A DNA stretch of 64,000 bases from Mycolicibacillus parakoreensis (GTDB lineage Bacteria; Actinomycetota; Actinomycetes; Mycobacteriales; Mycobacteriaceae): positions 2,108,001 through 2,172,000 of the forward strand of contig NZ_CP092365.1 in NCBI RefSeq assembly GCF_022370835.2. The letters run 5' to 3'. Positions within the stretch are counted from its first letter, which is position 1, and the number at the start of each line of letters is the position of its first letter. A program made the position numbers and the translations under genes. This document shows positions 1 to 8,228 of the stretch, in pieces. Under the pieces are notes generated by a model. It did not search any database, was not told the origin of the DNA, and was given only the letters and a program-made list of their open reading frames with translations.

Positions 1-1
1 G

Positions 2-478
2 ACCGCCTATTTCGACACCGACTTCTTCGACGTCCTGGTCGATCAGTTCGGCTCCAGCAGTGGCGCGTTGGCCCAGGAGTATGTGGTGGCCCACGAGTAC
101 GGCCACCACGTGCAGAACCTGCTGGGGGTGCTCGGCCGCGCCCAGCACGGCGCGCAGGGCGCCACCGGGTCCGGGGTGCGCACCGAACTGCAAGCCGACT
201 GCTACGCCGGGGTGTGGGCGCACTACGCGGCGGTGACCCAGCAGGAGAGCACCGGCAAGCCCTTTCTGGAGCCGTTGAGCGACCGTGACATCGCCGACGC
301 GCTGTCGGCGGCGGCCTCGGTCGGTGACGACCGAATCCAGAAGACCATGACCGGGCGGGTCAACCCCGAGGCGTGGACGCACGGCTCCTCCGAGCAGCGC
401 CAGCACTGGTTCACCGTCGGCTACCAGACCGGCGACCCCAACAAGTGCGACACCTTCGCCGCCCGCGACCTCGGCTGA
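2..478 (+). CDS. Neutral zinc metallopeptidase, 3' part
   Basis: The reading frame is open from the left edge, so the N-terminus lies outside the window. The visible part carries the zincin signature HEYGHH, with two His zinc ligands and the catalytic Glu, preceded by a stretch typical of the YpfJ/Rv2575 family (Tyr-Phe-Asp-Thr-Asp-Phe-Phe). Downstream is the conserved segment ELQADCYAGVWAHYA, whose Glu is the expected third zinc ligand. Family members are membrane-anchored or secreted peptidases of unknown substrate. It lies beside hisS-region genes as Rv2575 does in M. tuberculosis, which supports the assignment. A peptidase role is inferred from the motif only. Confidence 0.88.
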   Translation, partial: TAYFDTDFFDVLVDQFGSSSGALAQEYVVAHEYGHHVQNLLGVLGRAQHGAQGATGSGVRTELQADCYAGVWAHYAAVTQQESTGKPFLEPLSDRDIADALSAAASVGDDRIQKTMTGRVNPEAWTHGSSEQRQHWFTVGYQTGDPNKCDTFAARDLG

Positions 479-524
479 CTCCGGGGCTGACTCCGGGGCT
501 CGGTTCGCGGGCGGGAAGGAGCCC

Positions 525-809
525 CTACAGCCAGCTGGAGCCGACCGCCGAGTCGGTGGAGGCCATGTTGTTGCCGGCGTTTTGCACCTTGGAGCCGTGG
601 GTGGCCGCCTGCTGATAGATCACCTGGAAGTTGCGACCGAGCTGGGTGATGAACTCCTGGCAGGCCGCCGAACCGGCACCACCCCAGAAGTCCCCGGCGG
701 CCACCACATCGCGGATGATCGCCTGATGCTCGGCCTCCAGCGAGGCAGCCTGCGCCTTGATCAGCGCCCCGTGAGCGTTGACATCACCGAACTGGTAGTT
801 AATCGTCAT
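525..809 (-). CDS. esxN: WXG100 protein, EsxN-type (ESAT-6 family)
   Basis: This 94-residue protein closely matches the Mtb9.9/EsxN subgroup: it starts MTINYQFGDV, has the central turn FWGGAGS (the WxG motif) and ends in GNNMASTDSAVGSSWL. Such proteins form helical-hairpin heterodimers with a CFP-10-like partner and are exported by a type VII system, here expected to be ESX-5. The partner gene ends 11 bp upstream on the same strand. A good ribosome site (AGGAG) precedes the ATG. It is the last gene of the PE-PPE-Esx-Esx cassette. Assignment to the EsxN group is firm; which numbered paralogue it equals cannot be told. Confidence 0.93.
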   Translation of the reverse strand: MTINYQFGDVNAHGALIKAQAASLEAEHQAIIRDVVAAGDFWGGAGSAACQEFITQLGRNFQVIYQQAATHGSKVQNAGNNMASTDSAVGSSWL

Positions 810-820
810 CGCTATAGCTC

Positions 821-1117
821 CTAGCTGCTCAGGCTCGACTGGGCCGCGGCTTCCTGCTGCTCATAGACGTTCGCGTCACGCACCAGCCCGTCACGCACCC
901 CGTGCAGCATGTTCACGATGTTGCGAAACGCCGTCTGCATCTGCCCCATCGTGTCCAACGACGTGCGCTCGGCGATCCCGGTCCACCCGGCCCCCGAAAT
1001 GCTCTGCGACGACGCGAACATCCGCCGCGCCTCATCCTCGACCGTCTGAGCATGCACCTCAAACCGGCCCGCCATATCCCGCATCAATTGCGGATCAGTC
1101 ATCAAACGTGAAGCCAT
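821..1117 (-). CDS. esxM: WXG100 protein, EsxM-type (CFP-10 partner)
   Basis: A 98-residue partner of the adjacent EsxN-like protein. It begins [20 protein letters not shown], carries the WTG turn (WxG), and has [11 protein letters not shown] near the C-terminus, containing a YxxxE secretion signal of the type VII general export motif. The usual C-terminal QQILSS of this subgroup is replaced by AQSSLSS. AAGGAG lies 8 bp before the ATG. The pair is expected to leave the cell as a heterodimer through ESX-5. Gene order PE, PPE, EsxM, EsxN is the same as in the esxK/L, esxI/J and esxM/N duplications of slow-growing mycobacteria. Confidence 0.92.
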   Translation of the reverse strand: MASRLMTDPQLMRDMAGRFEVHAQTVEDEARRMFASSQSISGAGWTGIAERTSLDTMGQMQTAFRNIVNMLHGVRDGLVRDANVYEQQEAAAQSSLSS

Positions 1118-1198
1118 CGTGGCAACTCCTTACTGCACGTTTCGTACGTGGTTGGTGTGTTGATCGAGTCGGCTGCTAACTCCTTTTCCCCCTCCCGG

Positions 1199-2425
1199 TT
1201 AGCCGCCCTTGGCCGCGGTGGCGGCCTTGACTCCGGCCTTGGCAGCGTTGCCCAGGCCCCCGAATCCCCGTCCAGCGAGGGCCCCCATCATGGCCTGCGC
1301 GAACGGTCCACCCGGCATGCCCGCCTGCACCGTCGGCACCGCCGGGACGGTGGTGGCCGGCGACACCGGCAGCGCGCGGGTGATGGTCTGGATCGCTCCC
1401 TCGGGGGCCGACAGACCGCCGACCCGTGAGGCGTTGGCCAGCTGCGCGCTGACCTGCTGGCCGATCTGGCTGCCCCAGTTGGACAGCTGGCTGGTCAGCC
1501 CGGAGGTCATGGTCTGCAGCTTGCCGTTGACCATCTCGCTGATGGCATTGAGAAGCGGGTTGGTCGCGCCGTTGGTGAGTCCACCGGTGAGCTGGCCCAG
1601 ACCGGAGCCCGAGGTGCCGCCGGCACGGGTCAGCGACATGAGCATGCTCATCGGTGCCGAACCGAGCCGCATGGGCACGTTGATCAGCTCCGAGGCGCTC
1701 GACAAGCTGCCGGGTGTGGTCAGGCTCAGGTCGGCGAAGGCACCCAGCACCGGAATCTCGTTGAACCCCGACAAGGCAGTCCCGATCGGTTCCCAGAACG
1801 CGGTAAGAGGTTGAAGTGCTCCACCGAGTTGGGTCAGTCCCCCGCCGATCGCCTCACCCACGCCTCCCGGGTCCACGGGAAGCGCCGTCGTGGTGAGCGG
1901 ATCCGACGAGTTTGTCGTCGTTTTGAACATCGCCTGCGGCCGGTCCGCCTTGGACGACGCATCAAAGGCCGACATGACCATCACGTCGTCGGCCCACATG
2001 ATGTCGTAGAGCGCCTCGCACACCATGATCGCCGGGGTGTTCTGCCCGAGAATGTTGGTGGAGATCAACTCCATACACAACGTGCGGTTGGCGATCACCG
2101 CCTCCAGCGGCACCATCGACGAGCGCGCCTGCTCGAAAAACCCCGCGTGCGCCGTGGCCTGGGCCGCAAGAGTCGAGGTCTGTGCGGCGGTGTCGTGCAA
2201 CCACGCCACGTACGGCTCCAGCTTGGCTTGCATCCTCGTCGATGTCGGGCCGTGCCAGTCACTGGCCAGCCCGGCGACGGTGGATCCGAAGCCGGTCGCG
2301 GCGGTCTCCAACTCCTGGGTCAACGCCGCCCAGGCCTCCGAGGCCGCCAGCAGGGGCGCTGATCCCGGCCCGGCCGTGATCAGAAACGAGTTGATCTCGG
2401 GTGGAAGGAATTCAAATAGCGCCAT
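1199..2425 (-). CDS. PPE family protein (PPE-SVP-like)
   Basis: A 408-residue PPE protein. The N-terminus reads MALFEFLPPEINS, with the Pro-Pro-Glu signature at residues 8-10, and the WxG motif (SDWHG) lies near residue 57 within the roughly 180-residue helical PPE domain. The C-terminal half is Gly/Ser/Leu-rich and contains NPLLNAISEMVNGKLQ and ASRVGGLSAPEGAI, a degenerate form of the SVP motif of the PPE-SVP subfamily. It begins 7 bp after the PE gene stop, so the two should be co-translated and dimerise for ESX-5 export. No clear Shine-Dalgarno is seen, consistent with coupling to PE. Confidence 0.92.
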   Translation of the reverse strand: MALFEFLPPEINSFLITAGPGSAPLLAASEAWAALTQELETAATGFGSTVAGLASDWHGPTSTRMQAKLEPYVAWLHDTAAQTSTLAAQATAHAGFFEQARSSMVPLEAVIANRTLCMELISTNILGQNTPAIMVCEALYDIMWADDVMVMSAFDASSKADRPQAMFKTTTNSSDPLTTTALPVDPGGVGEAIGGGLTQLGGALQPLTAFWEPIGTALSGFNEIPVLGAFADLSLTTPGSLSSASELINVPMRLGSAPMSMLMSLTRAGGTSGSGLGQLTGGLTNGATNPLLNAISEMVNGKLQTMTSGLTSQLSNWGSQIGQQVSAQLANASRVGGLSAPEGAIQTITRALPVSPATTVPAVPTVQAGMPGGPFAQAMMGALAGRGFGGLGNAAKAGVKAATAAKGG

Positions 2426-2432
2426 GGTCGAC

Positions 2433-2744
2433 CTAGGTCAATCCACCCAGCGTGGCAGCGGTGGCGTTGGCCGCCTCGGCGCCGTCGTAGGCGGCGGCGT
2501 TGGTTCGCAACGTGGTGACGAACGCCTCGTGGATGGCCGCGGCCTGCGCGGCGATCGCCTGGTAGAGCTGACCGTGCGCGGAGAACTGCGCCGCGGTAAG
2601 TGCCGACACCTCGTCGGCGGCCGCGGGCGCCACGCCGGTCGTCGGTGCCGCCGCGGCGGCGTTGCCGGCGTTCATGCCCGCACCGATCGCCTCCAGGCTG
2701 CCGGCCGCCGACACCAACATCGCCGGTTCGGTCTTCACGTACAT
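2433..2744 (-). CDS. PE family protein
   Basis: A 103-residue PE protein with no PGRS extension. It starts MYVKTEPAMLVSAAGSLEAIG and ends with AAYDGAEAANATAATLGGLT. The YDGAE sequence fits the YxxxD/E type VII export signal. The Pro-Glu pair is at residues 6-7. An AAGGGGG ribosome site lies upstream of the ATG. As first gene of the four-gene cassette it probably sets its transcription. Partner of the following PPE protein. Confidence 0.92.
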   Translation of the reverse strand: MYVKTEPAMLVSAAGSLEAIGAGMNAGNAAAAAPTTGVAPAAADEVSALTAAQFSAHGQLYQAIAAQAAAIHEAFVTTLRTNAAAYDGAEAANATAATLGGLT

Positions 2745-3285
2745 CTGTTAGCCCCCTTGTGAGAACACGTGACACTGTCGGGCCCTCGCGTCCAACCCCC
2801 GGGAACGCCAGGGTTCGTTACGCGCCGTTGCGTATCGATTATGCAGTATCGGTAGTGATCCACGCCACCCCGATCGCCGCATTGCTTAACGAATGGTGTC
2901 CGTCCGATGTCGAAACGGCATCGGACGTAGACCGCGACGCTACACCGTCGCGTCAACAGAGGGAACCGTTCGCAGGGCGCAGGTGCCGAACCCCTCCGAC
3001 CAGCCCGTACGGCCAACCCGGCTCACCGCTCCCTCTATCTGAGAATCACCCAAGACGCGAGACCGGTGACGAGCCGGGCCGCGCTCCGCCCTCAGCGACA
3101 AATGACACGACCACGACGTCGTTGCCGCCGGTCTCCGTGAGAATCCTGGGAATAGACAGCAGGCGTTGCTGAATTTCACCTGAAGTCGACGGGGTCGCGC
3201 CGGCCCCCTCACCACAGGGAGAAATCGTTGACCCTCTGCTGCGCATTCTCTGACCGTCGGCCAACGCCGACCGTTCGTCGACCCT
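2745..3285. other. Intergenic region upstream of PE
   Basis: This 541-bp stretch shows no convincing gene: the open frames are short and resemble no known protein. The segment around 2820-2880 is richer in A+T than its surroundings and is the most likely place for the PE-cassette promoter on the minus strand (for example CATAAT at about 2837-2842), but no well-spaced -35/-10 pair stands out. The remainder holds nothing I can name. Confidence 0.4.
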
Positions 3286-4176
3286 TCACAGGTCGGCCAG
3301 TATGGCCTTGAGCTCCGCGCGGCCCGCCTCATCCAGGGGCAACAGGGGCCGCCGGGGCGCACCGGCGGGCACCCCGAGCAGCTCCAGGCCCGCCTTGACC
3401 GTGGCGGCCAGTCCCCCGGCGACGATGAACTCCAGCAGCGCCTTGAGCGAATCGTAGAGCCGCTGGGCGCGATCCTGCTCCCCTGCGCGCACCGCGGCCA
3501 CCAGGTCCAGACACCGCTGGGCGGCCAGATTCGGCGCGGCGGTGCACCAGCCGGCCGCGCCGGCACGCAGCGCATCGAGCACCAGCGGGTTGCTGCCGTT
3601 GTAGAACGGCAGCGCGCCGTCGCTGAGGTCGGCCAGCGCCAGCATGCGGGACAGGTCCCCGGTGGATTCCTTGACCATCGTGACGTGCTCGATCTCGCGG
3701 AACATCGACACCAGCAGCGCCGGGCTCATGTCCACCCCGGCGGTCGCCGGATTGTTGTAGGCCATGATCGGCACGTCGACCGCATCGGAGACCGCGCGAA
3801 AATGCTCGGTGATCTCCCGCTCGGAGAGCTTCCAGTACGACACCGGGATCACCTGCACCGCGTCGACCCCGGCCCGCTGGGCGGAGCGGGCGCGACGCAC
3901 GGTGTTGGCGGTGGTCAAATCGGAGACCCCGGCGAGCACCGGGACCGCCCCGTCGACCGCGCCGACCGTGGTGTCGATCACCGCATCGAATTCCGCCTCG
4001 CTGAGATACGCCAGCTCCCCGGTGCTGCCCAACGGCGCGATCGCCTGCGCCCCCGCGGCGACAAGGCGCTCGATCATCGCCGCCAGTGACGCGGTGGCCA
4101 CACCGGTGTCGTCGAACGGGGTGACCGGGTAGGCGATGACTCCTTGGATGGCCGGGGCGGCGGGGGGTGCGGTCAC
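3286..4176 (-). CDS. DapA-family (dihydrodipicolinate synthase-like) aldolase/lyase
   Basis: A class I TIM-barrel lyase of about 296 residues. GSTGE (residues 50-54) is the substrate-carboxylate binding loop, Tyr140 in MAYNNP is the proton-relay residue and Lys169 in VKEST forms the Schiff base. The GTG at 4176 is preferred because AGGAG lies 7 nt upstream; a GTG 15 nt further upstream is also in frame. The housekeeping DapA is normally elsewhere, and the neighbour here is a class II aldolase under an XRE-cupin regulator, so this is more likely a catabolic keto-acid or hydroxy-acid lyase than lysine biosynthesis. Substrate unknown. Confidence 0.82.
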   Translation of the reverse strand: MTAPPAAPAIQGVIAYPVTPFDDTGVATASLAAMIERLVAAGAQAIAPLGSTGELAYLSEAEFDAVIDTTVGAVDGAVPVLAGVSDLTTANTVRRARSAQRAGVDAVQVIPVSYWKLSEREITEHFRAVSDAVDVPIMAYNNPATAGVDMSPALLVSMFREIEHVTMVKESTGDLSRMLALADLSDGALPFYNGSNPLVLDALRAGAAGWCTAAPNLAAQRCLDLVAAVRAGEQDRAQRLYDSLKALLEFIVAGGLAATVKAGLELLGVPAGAPRRPLLPLDEAGRAELKAILADL

Positions 4177-4233
4177 GAGCGGACTCCTCACGGTAGCGGT
4201 TTGCGGGGTTCAGCGGGTCAGCGCGCCACTGCG

Positions 4234-5019
4234 TCAACCCGTCACCGCGTCGGGGTGGCGCACCAGGGCCCGGCGGGCGTAGTAGGCGAAGTTGGCCCGG
4301 CTGCGCTGCGGGGTCAGCGTCCAATCGTGGGCCTCGCGGGCCAGCTTGTCGGGCAGCGGTTGGATCTCACCGGCGGCCATCGCGGTCAGCTGCAGCTTGG
4401 CGGCACGCTCGATGAGTACCCCCAGTGTGCAGGCCTCCTCGACGGTGGCGCCGACGACGATCTGGCCGTGGTGGGCCAACAGGATCGCGCGCTTGTCGCC
4501 CAGCGCCGTGGCGATGATGTCGCCCTCCTCGTTGCCGACCGGCACCCCCGGCCAGTCCCGCAGAAAGGCGCAGTCGTCGTAGAGCGGGGTGGTGTCCATC
4601 TGGGAGACGATCAGCGGGACCTCCAGCATGGCCAGCGCCGCCACGTGGAAGGAGTGGGTGTGCACGATGCAGTTCACGTCGGGGCGGGCGCGGTAGATCC
4701 AGCTGTGGAACCGGTTGGCGGGGTTGGCCATCCCGTCGCCCTCCAGAACGGTGAGGTCCTCATCGACCACGAGCACGTTGTCCTCGGTGATCTCGTCGAA
4801 ACCCAGGCCCAGCCGTTGGGTGTAGTAGGTGTCCGGCGCCTCTGCGCGCGCGGTGATCTGGCCGGTCAACCCGGAGTCGTGACCCCCGTCGAAGAGCACC
4901 CGGCAGGTCAGCGCCAGCTTCTGGCGGGTCGTCCACTGCGGTTCGGCGACGGTGGTGGCCAGCCGCTGTTGCGCGCGGTCCATCAGGGAGTGTTTGGATT
5001 CGGAGAACGTGGTGGCCAT
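4234..5019 (-). CDS. Class II aldolase/adducin family protein
   Basis: A 261-residue protein of the fuculose-aldolase/adducin fold. HTHS (His120, His122) and the His pair in AHHGQ (183-184) are the expected zinc ligands, and the glycine-rich GLTGQITAR near residue 50 is the phosphate or carboxylate-binding loop of the family. GAGGAG lies 5 nt before the ATG. The DapA-like gene follows after 57 bp on the same strand, so the two probably form one transcript controlled by the palindrome at 5051-5077. It may cleave or decarboxylate a small hydroxy-acid; the substrate cannot be read. Confidence 0.85.
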   Translation of the reverse strand: MATTFSESKHSLMDRAQQRLATTVAEPQWTTRQKLALTCRVLFDGGHDSGLTGQITARAEAPDTYYTQRLGLGFDEITEDNVLVVDEDLTVLEGDGMANPANRFHSWIYRARPDVNCIVHTHSFHVAALAMLEVPLIVSQMDTTPLYDDCAFLRDWPGVPVGNEEGDIIATALGDKRAILLAHHGQIVVGATVEEACTLGVLIERAAKLQLTAMAAGEIQPLPDKLAREAHDWTLTPQRSRANFAYYARRALVRHPDAVTG

Positions 5020-5050
5020 GACGGCTCCTCGGCGTCGGGAACACTACCTC

Positions 5051-5077
5051 CACTATAGGACACTTTGTGTCATAGTG
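5051..5077. promoter_or_regulatory. Palindromic operator over divergent promoters
   Basis: Two nested inverted repeats, CACTAT/ATAGTG and GACAC/GTGTC, centre on TTT and are separated on the left by an extra AG. On the minus strand TATAGT, a good mycobacterial -10, falls inside the left arm and would start the aldolase transcript about 25 nt before its ATG. The right end lies 5 bp before the GTG of the XRE-cupin gene, so that transcript is probably leaderless or nearly so. The position suggests that the XRE-cupin protein binds here and controls both directions. Confidence 0.6.
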
Positions 5078-5082
5078 GCAGG

Positions 5083-5604
5083 GTGACCGCCCTGCTGCGC
5101 ACCGTCCGCCGTCAGCGCGGACTGACGTTGCAACAGCTGGCCGAGGCGACCGGGTTGACCAAGAGCTACCTGTCGAAGATCGAGCGCGGTCGGGCGGTGC
5201 CCTCGATCGCGGCCGCGTTGAAGGTCGCCGACGCCCTCGAGGTGGATGTGGCCCGACTCTTCGCCGCCGAGGGCCCGGCCGGCCGGCTCTCGGTGGACCG
5301 CGGCGGCGGCACCGAGCGCTACCGGCTGCTGGCCGCCGACCGGCTGGGAAAGGCCATGTCGGCGTTTATGGTTCGCCCCTCGGCCGGCCCGGGCGACGAC
5401 CCGCATCCCACCCACACGGGCCAGGAGTTGGTGTTCGTCCACGCCGGATCGGTCGAGCTGCGCCACGGCGACACCACGGTGACGCTGCAGACCGGCGACA
5501 GCGCCTACTTCGACGCCGCGATCGACCACAGCCTGCGCCAACTCGGCGACGAGCCGGCCGCCGTGTTGGTGGTTGCCTATCGGGAGCCCGGGGCGGGCCG
5601 CTGA
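5083..5604 (+). CDS. XRE-family regulator with C-terminal cupin
   Basis: A protein of 173 residues from the GTG at 5083; an in-frame TTG at 5065 would lie inside the palindrome and is less likely. Residues 1-60 form a Cro/C1-type helix-turn-helix (LTLQQLAEATGLTKSYLSKIERG). Residues 100-170 form a cupin barrel (HPTHTGQELVFVHAG, then GDSAYFDAAIDHSL), which in this family senses a small ligand. It is divergent from the aldolase gene and is its probable regulator. Confidence 0.88.
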   Translation: MTALLRTVRRQRGLTLQQLAEATGLTKSYLSKIERGRAVPSIAAALKVADALEVDVARLFAAEGPAGRLSVDRGGGTERYRLLAADRLGKAMSAFMVRPSAGPGDDPHPTHTGQELVFVHAGSVELRHGDTTVTLQTGDSAYFDAAIDHSLRQLGDEPAAVLVVAYREPGAGR

Positions 5605-5614
5605 GCGGCGGCGG

Positions 5615-6037
5615 CTACCACTGGCCGGTGGCGCAGGTGACCCCGCTGCCGCCCTGCTGGGAGACCACGACCTCGCCGTCCACGGCGATCTCGCATCCGA
5701 AGTTCGGGGGCACGCGCAGCGCACCGCTGGCGTCGACCCGCGCCCACTGGCCGGGGTCGTTCAGTGTGGCGGTGTAGACCAGCGGTTCCCCCGGCGCGAT
5801 CGGCTGCTGCACCGACGTGAGGTATTTGGTCGAGTCGGCGTTGTACTCGGCCATGCTGGGCGGGTCGGCGCTGATGTAGTAGATCTTGGCCACCAGGCTG
5901 TCGGCGGCGGTGATCGTGTAGGTGACCTCGTGGCCGCCGTCGGGATCGGCACCGGCGGTGGCGTTGCTGACTGCGACACCGGCGGCCGCCACCATCAGTG
6001 CGGCCCCGATCGTGGTTGTTTTTCGCATGTACGCCAT
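5615..6037 (-). CDS. Exported MmpS-like protein
   Basis: A 140-residue protein with a Sec signal peptide (MRKTTTIGAALMVAAAGVAVSNATAGA, probable cleavage before DP). The mature part is a beta-rich domain reminiscent of MmpS accessory lipoproteins and Rv2576c: VTYTITAADSLVAKIYYIS, a conserved GQWARVDAS and the end FGCEIAVDGEVV...GVTCATG with two Cys likely forming a disulphide. The ATG at 6028 is an alternative start that gives a more usual signal peptide. No MmpL partner lies nearby. Position near the Rv2575 homologue supports orthology to Rv2576c; function unknown. Confidence 0.72.
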   Translation of the reverse strand: MAYMRKTTTIGAALMVAAAGVAVSNATAGADPDGGHEVTYTITAADSLVAKIYYISADPPSMAEYNADSTKYLTSVQQPIAPGEPLVYTATLNDPGQWARVDASGALRVPPNFGCEIAVDGEVVVSQQGGSGVTCATGQW

Positions 6038-6091
6038 ATCGAGGCAGGCTACCGCAGCGTTACAGCCCCGGCGCGCGCCACCGGGAGCGCT

Positions 6092-7372
6092 CTACCGCCC
6101 GGCCCGCAGCAGCGCAGCGACGGTGTCGCGCACCTCGGCCAGCGCCACGTCGGTCTGGGTGCCGGCGACGAGATCCTTCACCCCCACGGTGCCGGCGTCG
6201 AGGTCGCGGTCGCCGGCGACCAGCGCCACCACCGCGCCGGAGCGGTCGGCCGCGCGCATCGCTCCCTTGAGCCCGCGGTCGCCGTAGGCCAGATCCACCC
6301 CGATGCCGTGGGCCCGCAGGTCGGCGGCCACCACCGCCAGCGCCGCCTTGGCGCGCTGCCCCAGCGGCACCCCGAACACCTCGCAGCGCGCCGCCGCGCC
6401 GACCGAGTGTCCCTCGGCGGCCAGCGCCAGCAGGGTGCGGTCCACGCCGAGGCCGAACCCGATCCCGGACAGGTCGGCCCCGCCGAGCCGGGCCATCAGC
6501 CCGTCGTAGCGCCCGCCCCCGCCGATTCCGGACTGGGCGCCGAGCCCGTCGTGGACGAACTCGAAGGTGGTCTTGGTGTAGTAGTCCAACCCGCGCACCA
6601 TCCGCGGATTGATCACGTAGGCCACACCGAGGGCATCCAGGTGGGCGAGCACCGTGTCGAAATGCGCGCGTGCGGACTCCGACAGGTGATCGAGCAGCAC
6701 CGGCGCCGCCGCGGTCATCTCCCGCATGGCGGGGCGTTTGTCGTCGAGCACCCGCAGCGGGTTGATCTCGGCGCGCCGGCGGGTCTCGTCGTCCAAGTCG
6801 AGCCCGAACAGGAACTCCTGCAGCCGTTCCCGATAGGCCGGCCGGCAGGTCTCATCGCCCAGTGAGGTGATCTCCAACCGGAACCCGGTCAGCCCCAGCG
6901 ACCGGAACGCGGTGTCGGCCACGGCGATCACCTCCGCGTCCAACGCCGGGTCGTCGACCCCGATCGCCTCCACGCCGACCTGCTGCAGCTGCCGGTAGCG
7001 ACCGGCCTGGGGCCGCTCATAGCGGAAGAACGGCCCCGCGTAGCAGAGCTTGACCGGCAGGGCTCCACGGTCGAGGTGGTGTTCGATGACCGCGCGCACC
7101 ACCCCGGCGGTGCCCTCCGGACGCAGCGTCACCGAGCGGTCGCCGCGGTCGGCGAAGGTGTACATCTCCTTGGCGACCACGTCGGTGGACTCGCCCACCC
7201 CGCGGGCGAACAGCGCGGTGTCCTCGAAGATCGGCAACTCGATGTCGCCGTAGCCGGCGCGGCGGGCCGCACCGAGCATGGTGTCGCGCACCGCGACGAA
7301 CGCCGACGACTGCGGCGGCAGATAATCCGGCACCCCTTTGGGGCCGGCGAAAGCCTCACGTGATTCGGTCAT
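6092..7372 (-). CDS. hisS: Histidyl-tRNA synthetase
   Basis: A 426-residue class II aminoacyl-tRNA synthetase. KGVPDYLPP opens the catalytic domain, [13 protein letters not shown] is motif 2, RGLDYYTKT and GGGRYDGLM are the two histidine-binding signatures, and GFGLGVDR is motif 3. A roughly 90-residue anticodon-binding domain follows. The ATG is preceded by GGAGGAG at good spacing. It follows the metallo-hydrolase gene on the same strand after 61 bp, as in M. tuberculosis (Rv2581c-hisS). Cytoplasmic housekeeping enzyme. Confidence 0.98.
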   Translation of the reverse strand: MTESREAFAGPKGVPDYLPPQSSAFVAVRDTMLGAARRAGYGDIELPIFEDTALFARGVGESTDVVAKEMYTFADRGDRSVTLRPEGTAGVVRAVIEHHLDRGALPVKLCYAGPFFRYERPQAGRYRQLQQVGVEAIGVDDPALDAEVIAVADTAFRSLGLTGFRLEITSLGDETCRPAYRERLQEFLFGLDLDDETRRRAEINPLRVLDDKRPAMREMTAAAPVLLDHLSESARAHFDTVLAHLDALGVAYVINPRMVRGLDYYTKTTFEFVHDGLGAQSGIGGGGRYDGLMARLGGADLSGIGFGLGVDRTLLALAAEGHSVGAAARCEVFGVPLGQRAKAALAVVAADLRAHGIGVDLAYGDRGLKGAMRAADRSGAVVALVAGDRDLDAGTVGVKDLVAGTQTDVALAEVRDTVAALLRAGR

Positions 7373-7433
7373 GCCCGCCGCTCCTCCTCAACCCCGCCTG
7401 GTGGCCTGGCTCTACGACGGCCCCTGCCGGCGG

Positions 7434-8108
7434 TCACCACCCGAGCCCCTGCAGAAACGGGTTGGTGGCGCGTTCGTCGCCGATCGTCGTCGCCAACCCG
7501 TGCCCGGGACGCACCACGGTGTCGTCGTTGAGCACCAGCAGCTTCGCCACGATCGATCCCAACAGGTCGCGGCCACTGCCGCCGGGCAGATCGGTGCGCC
7601 CGACCGAGCCGGCGAACAGCGTATCGCCGCTGAACACCACGTCCACCGGCCCGGGCCCGGCGGCGTCGATCCGGAAACACACCGACCCGCGGGTGTGGCC
7701 CGGGGTGTGGTCGACGGTGACGTTCACCCCGCCCAGCTCCAGCTTGTCGCCGTCACGATCCAGCTCGACGAGCTGCCTGGGTTCACGAAACAGCGCCCCC
7801 AGCGCCCACTGCCCCAGCCGCGGGCCGAACCCGCGGATCGGGTCGGTGAGCATGAACCGGTCGGCCGGATGGATGAACGTGGGCACCCCGTAGGTGTCGG
7901 AGACCTTCTGCGCCGACCAGATGTGGTCGATGTGGCCGTGGGTGAGCAGCACCGCCGCCGGGGTGAGCCGCTTCTCGTCGAGGATGCGGCGCAGGGTGCC
8001 CATCGCCCGCTGGCCCGGGTCGATGATGATCGCATCGGCGCCGGGACGCGGTGCCACCACGTAGCAGTTGCAGGCCAGCAGTCCGGCGGGAAATCCGGTG
8101 ATCAACAC
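7434..8108 (-). CDS. Metallo-beta-lactamase-fold hydrolase (glyoxalase II-like)
   Basis: A 224-residue enzyme matching Rv2581c in length and sequence pattern. THGHIDH is the HxHxDH zinc motif, HTPGHTRGS and FSGDTLF supply further metal ligands, and PGHG near the C-terminus gives the last His. The GTG at 8108 (MLITGFPAG after initiation) is chosen because homology begins there; the frame stays open far upstream only because of base composition. Glyoxalase II hydrolyses S-lactoyl thiols, but mycobacteria use mycothiol rather than glutathione, so the natural thioester is uncertain. Confidence 0.93.
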   Translation of the reverse strand: MLITGFPAGLLACNCYVVAPRPGADAIIIDPGQRAMGTLRRILDEKRLTPAAVLLTHGHIDHIWSAQKVSDTYGVPTFIHPADRFMLTDPIRGFGPRLGQWALGALFREPRQLVELDRDGDKLELGGVNVTVDHTPGHTRGSVCFRIDAAGPGPVDVVFSGDTLFAGSVGRTDLPGGSGRDLLGSIVAKLLVLNDDTVVRPGHGLATTIGDERATNPFLQGLGW

Positions 8109-8228
8109 GATGCCCAGTTTTCCACGACCCGGTTTCGCACGCGGGTGGTGCATGCGGGTGGCCTCAGTGCCGCGCAGCCGGGGCTGGCACACTTTGTGCC
8201 AACGCAACGAACACGGAGGACAGCCGCG

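Noticed and set aside
3286..4176. Housekeeping dapA for lysine synthesis
   Set aside because: It has the catalytic residues, but lies in an XRE-cupin-controlled unit with a class II aldolase and away from other lysine genes.
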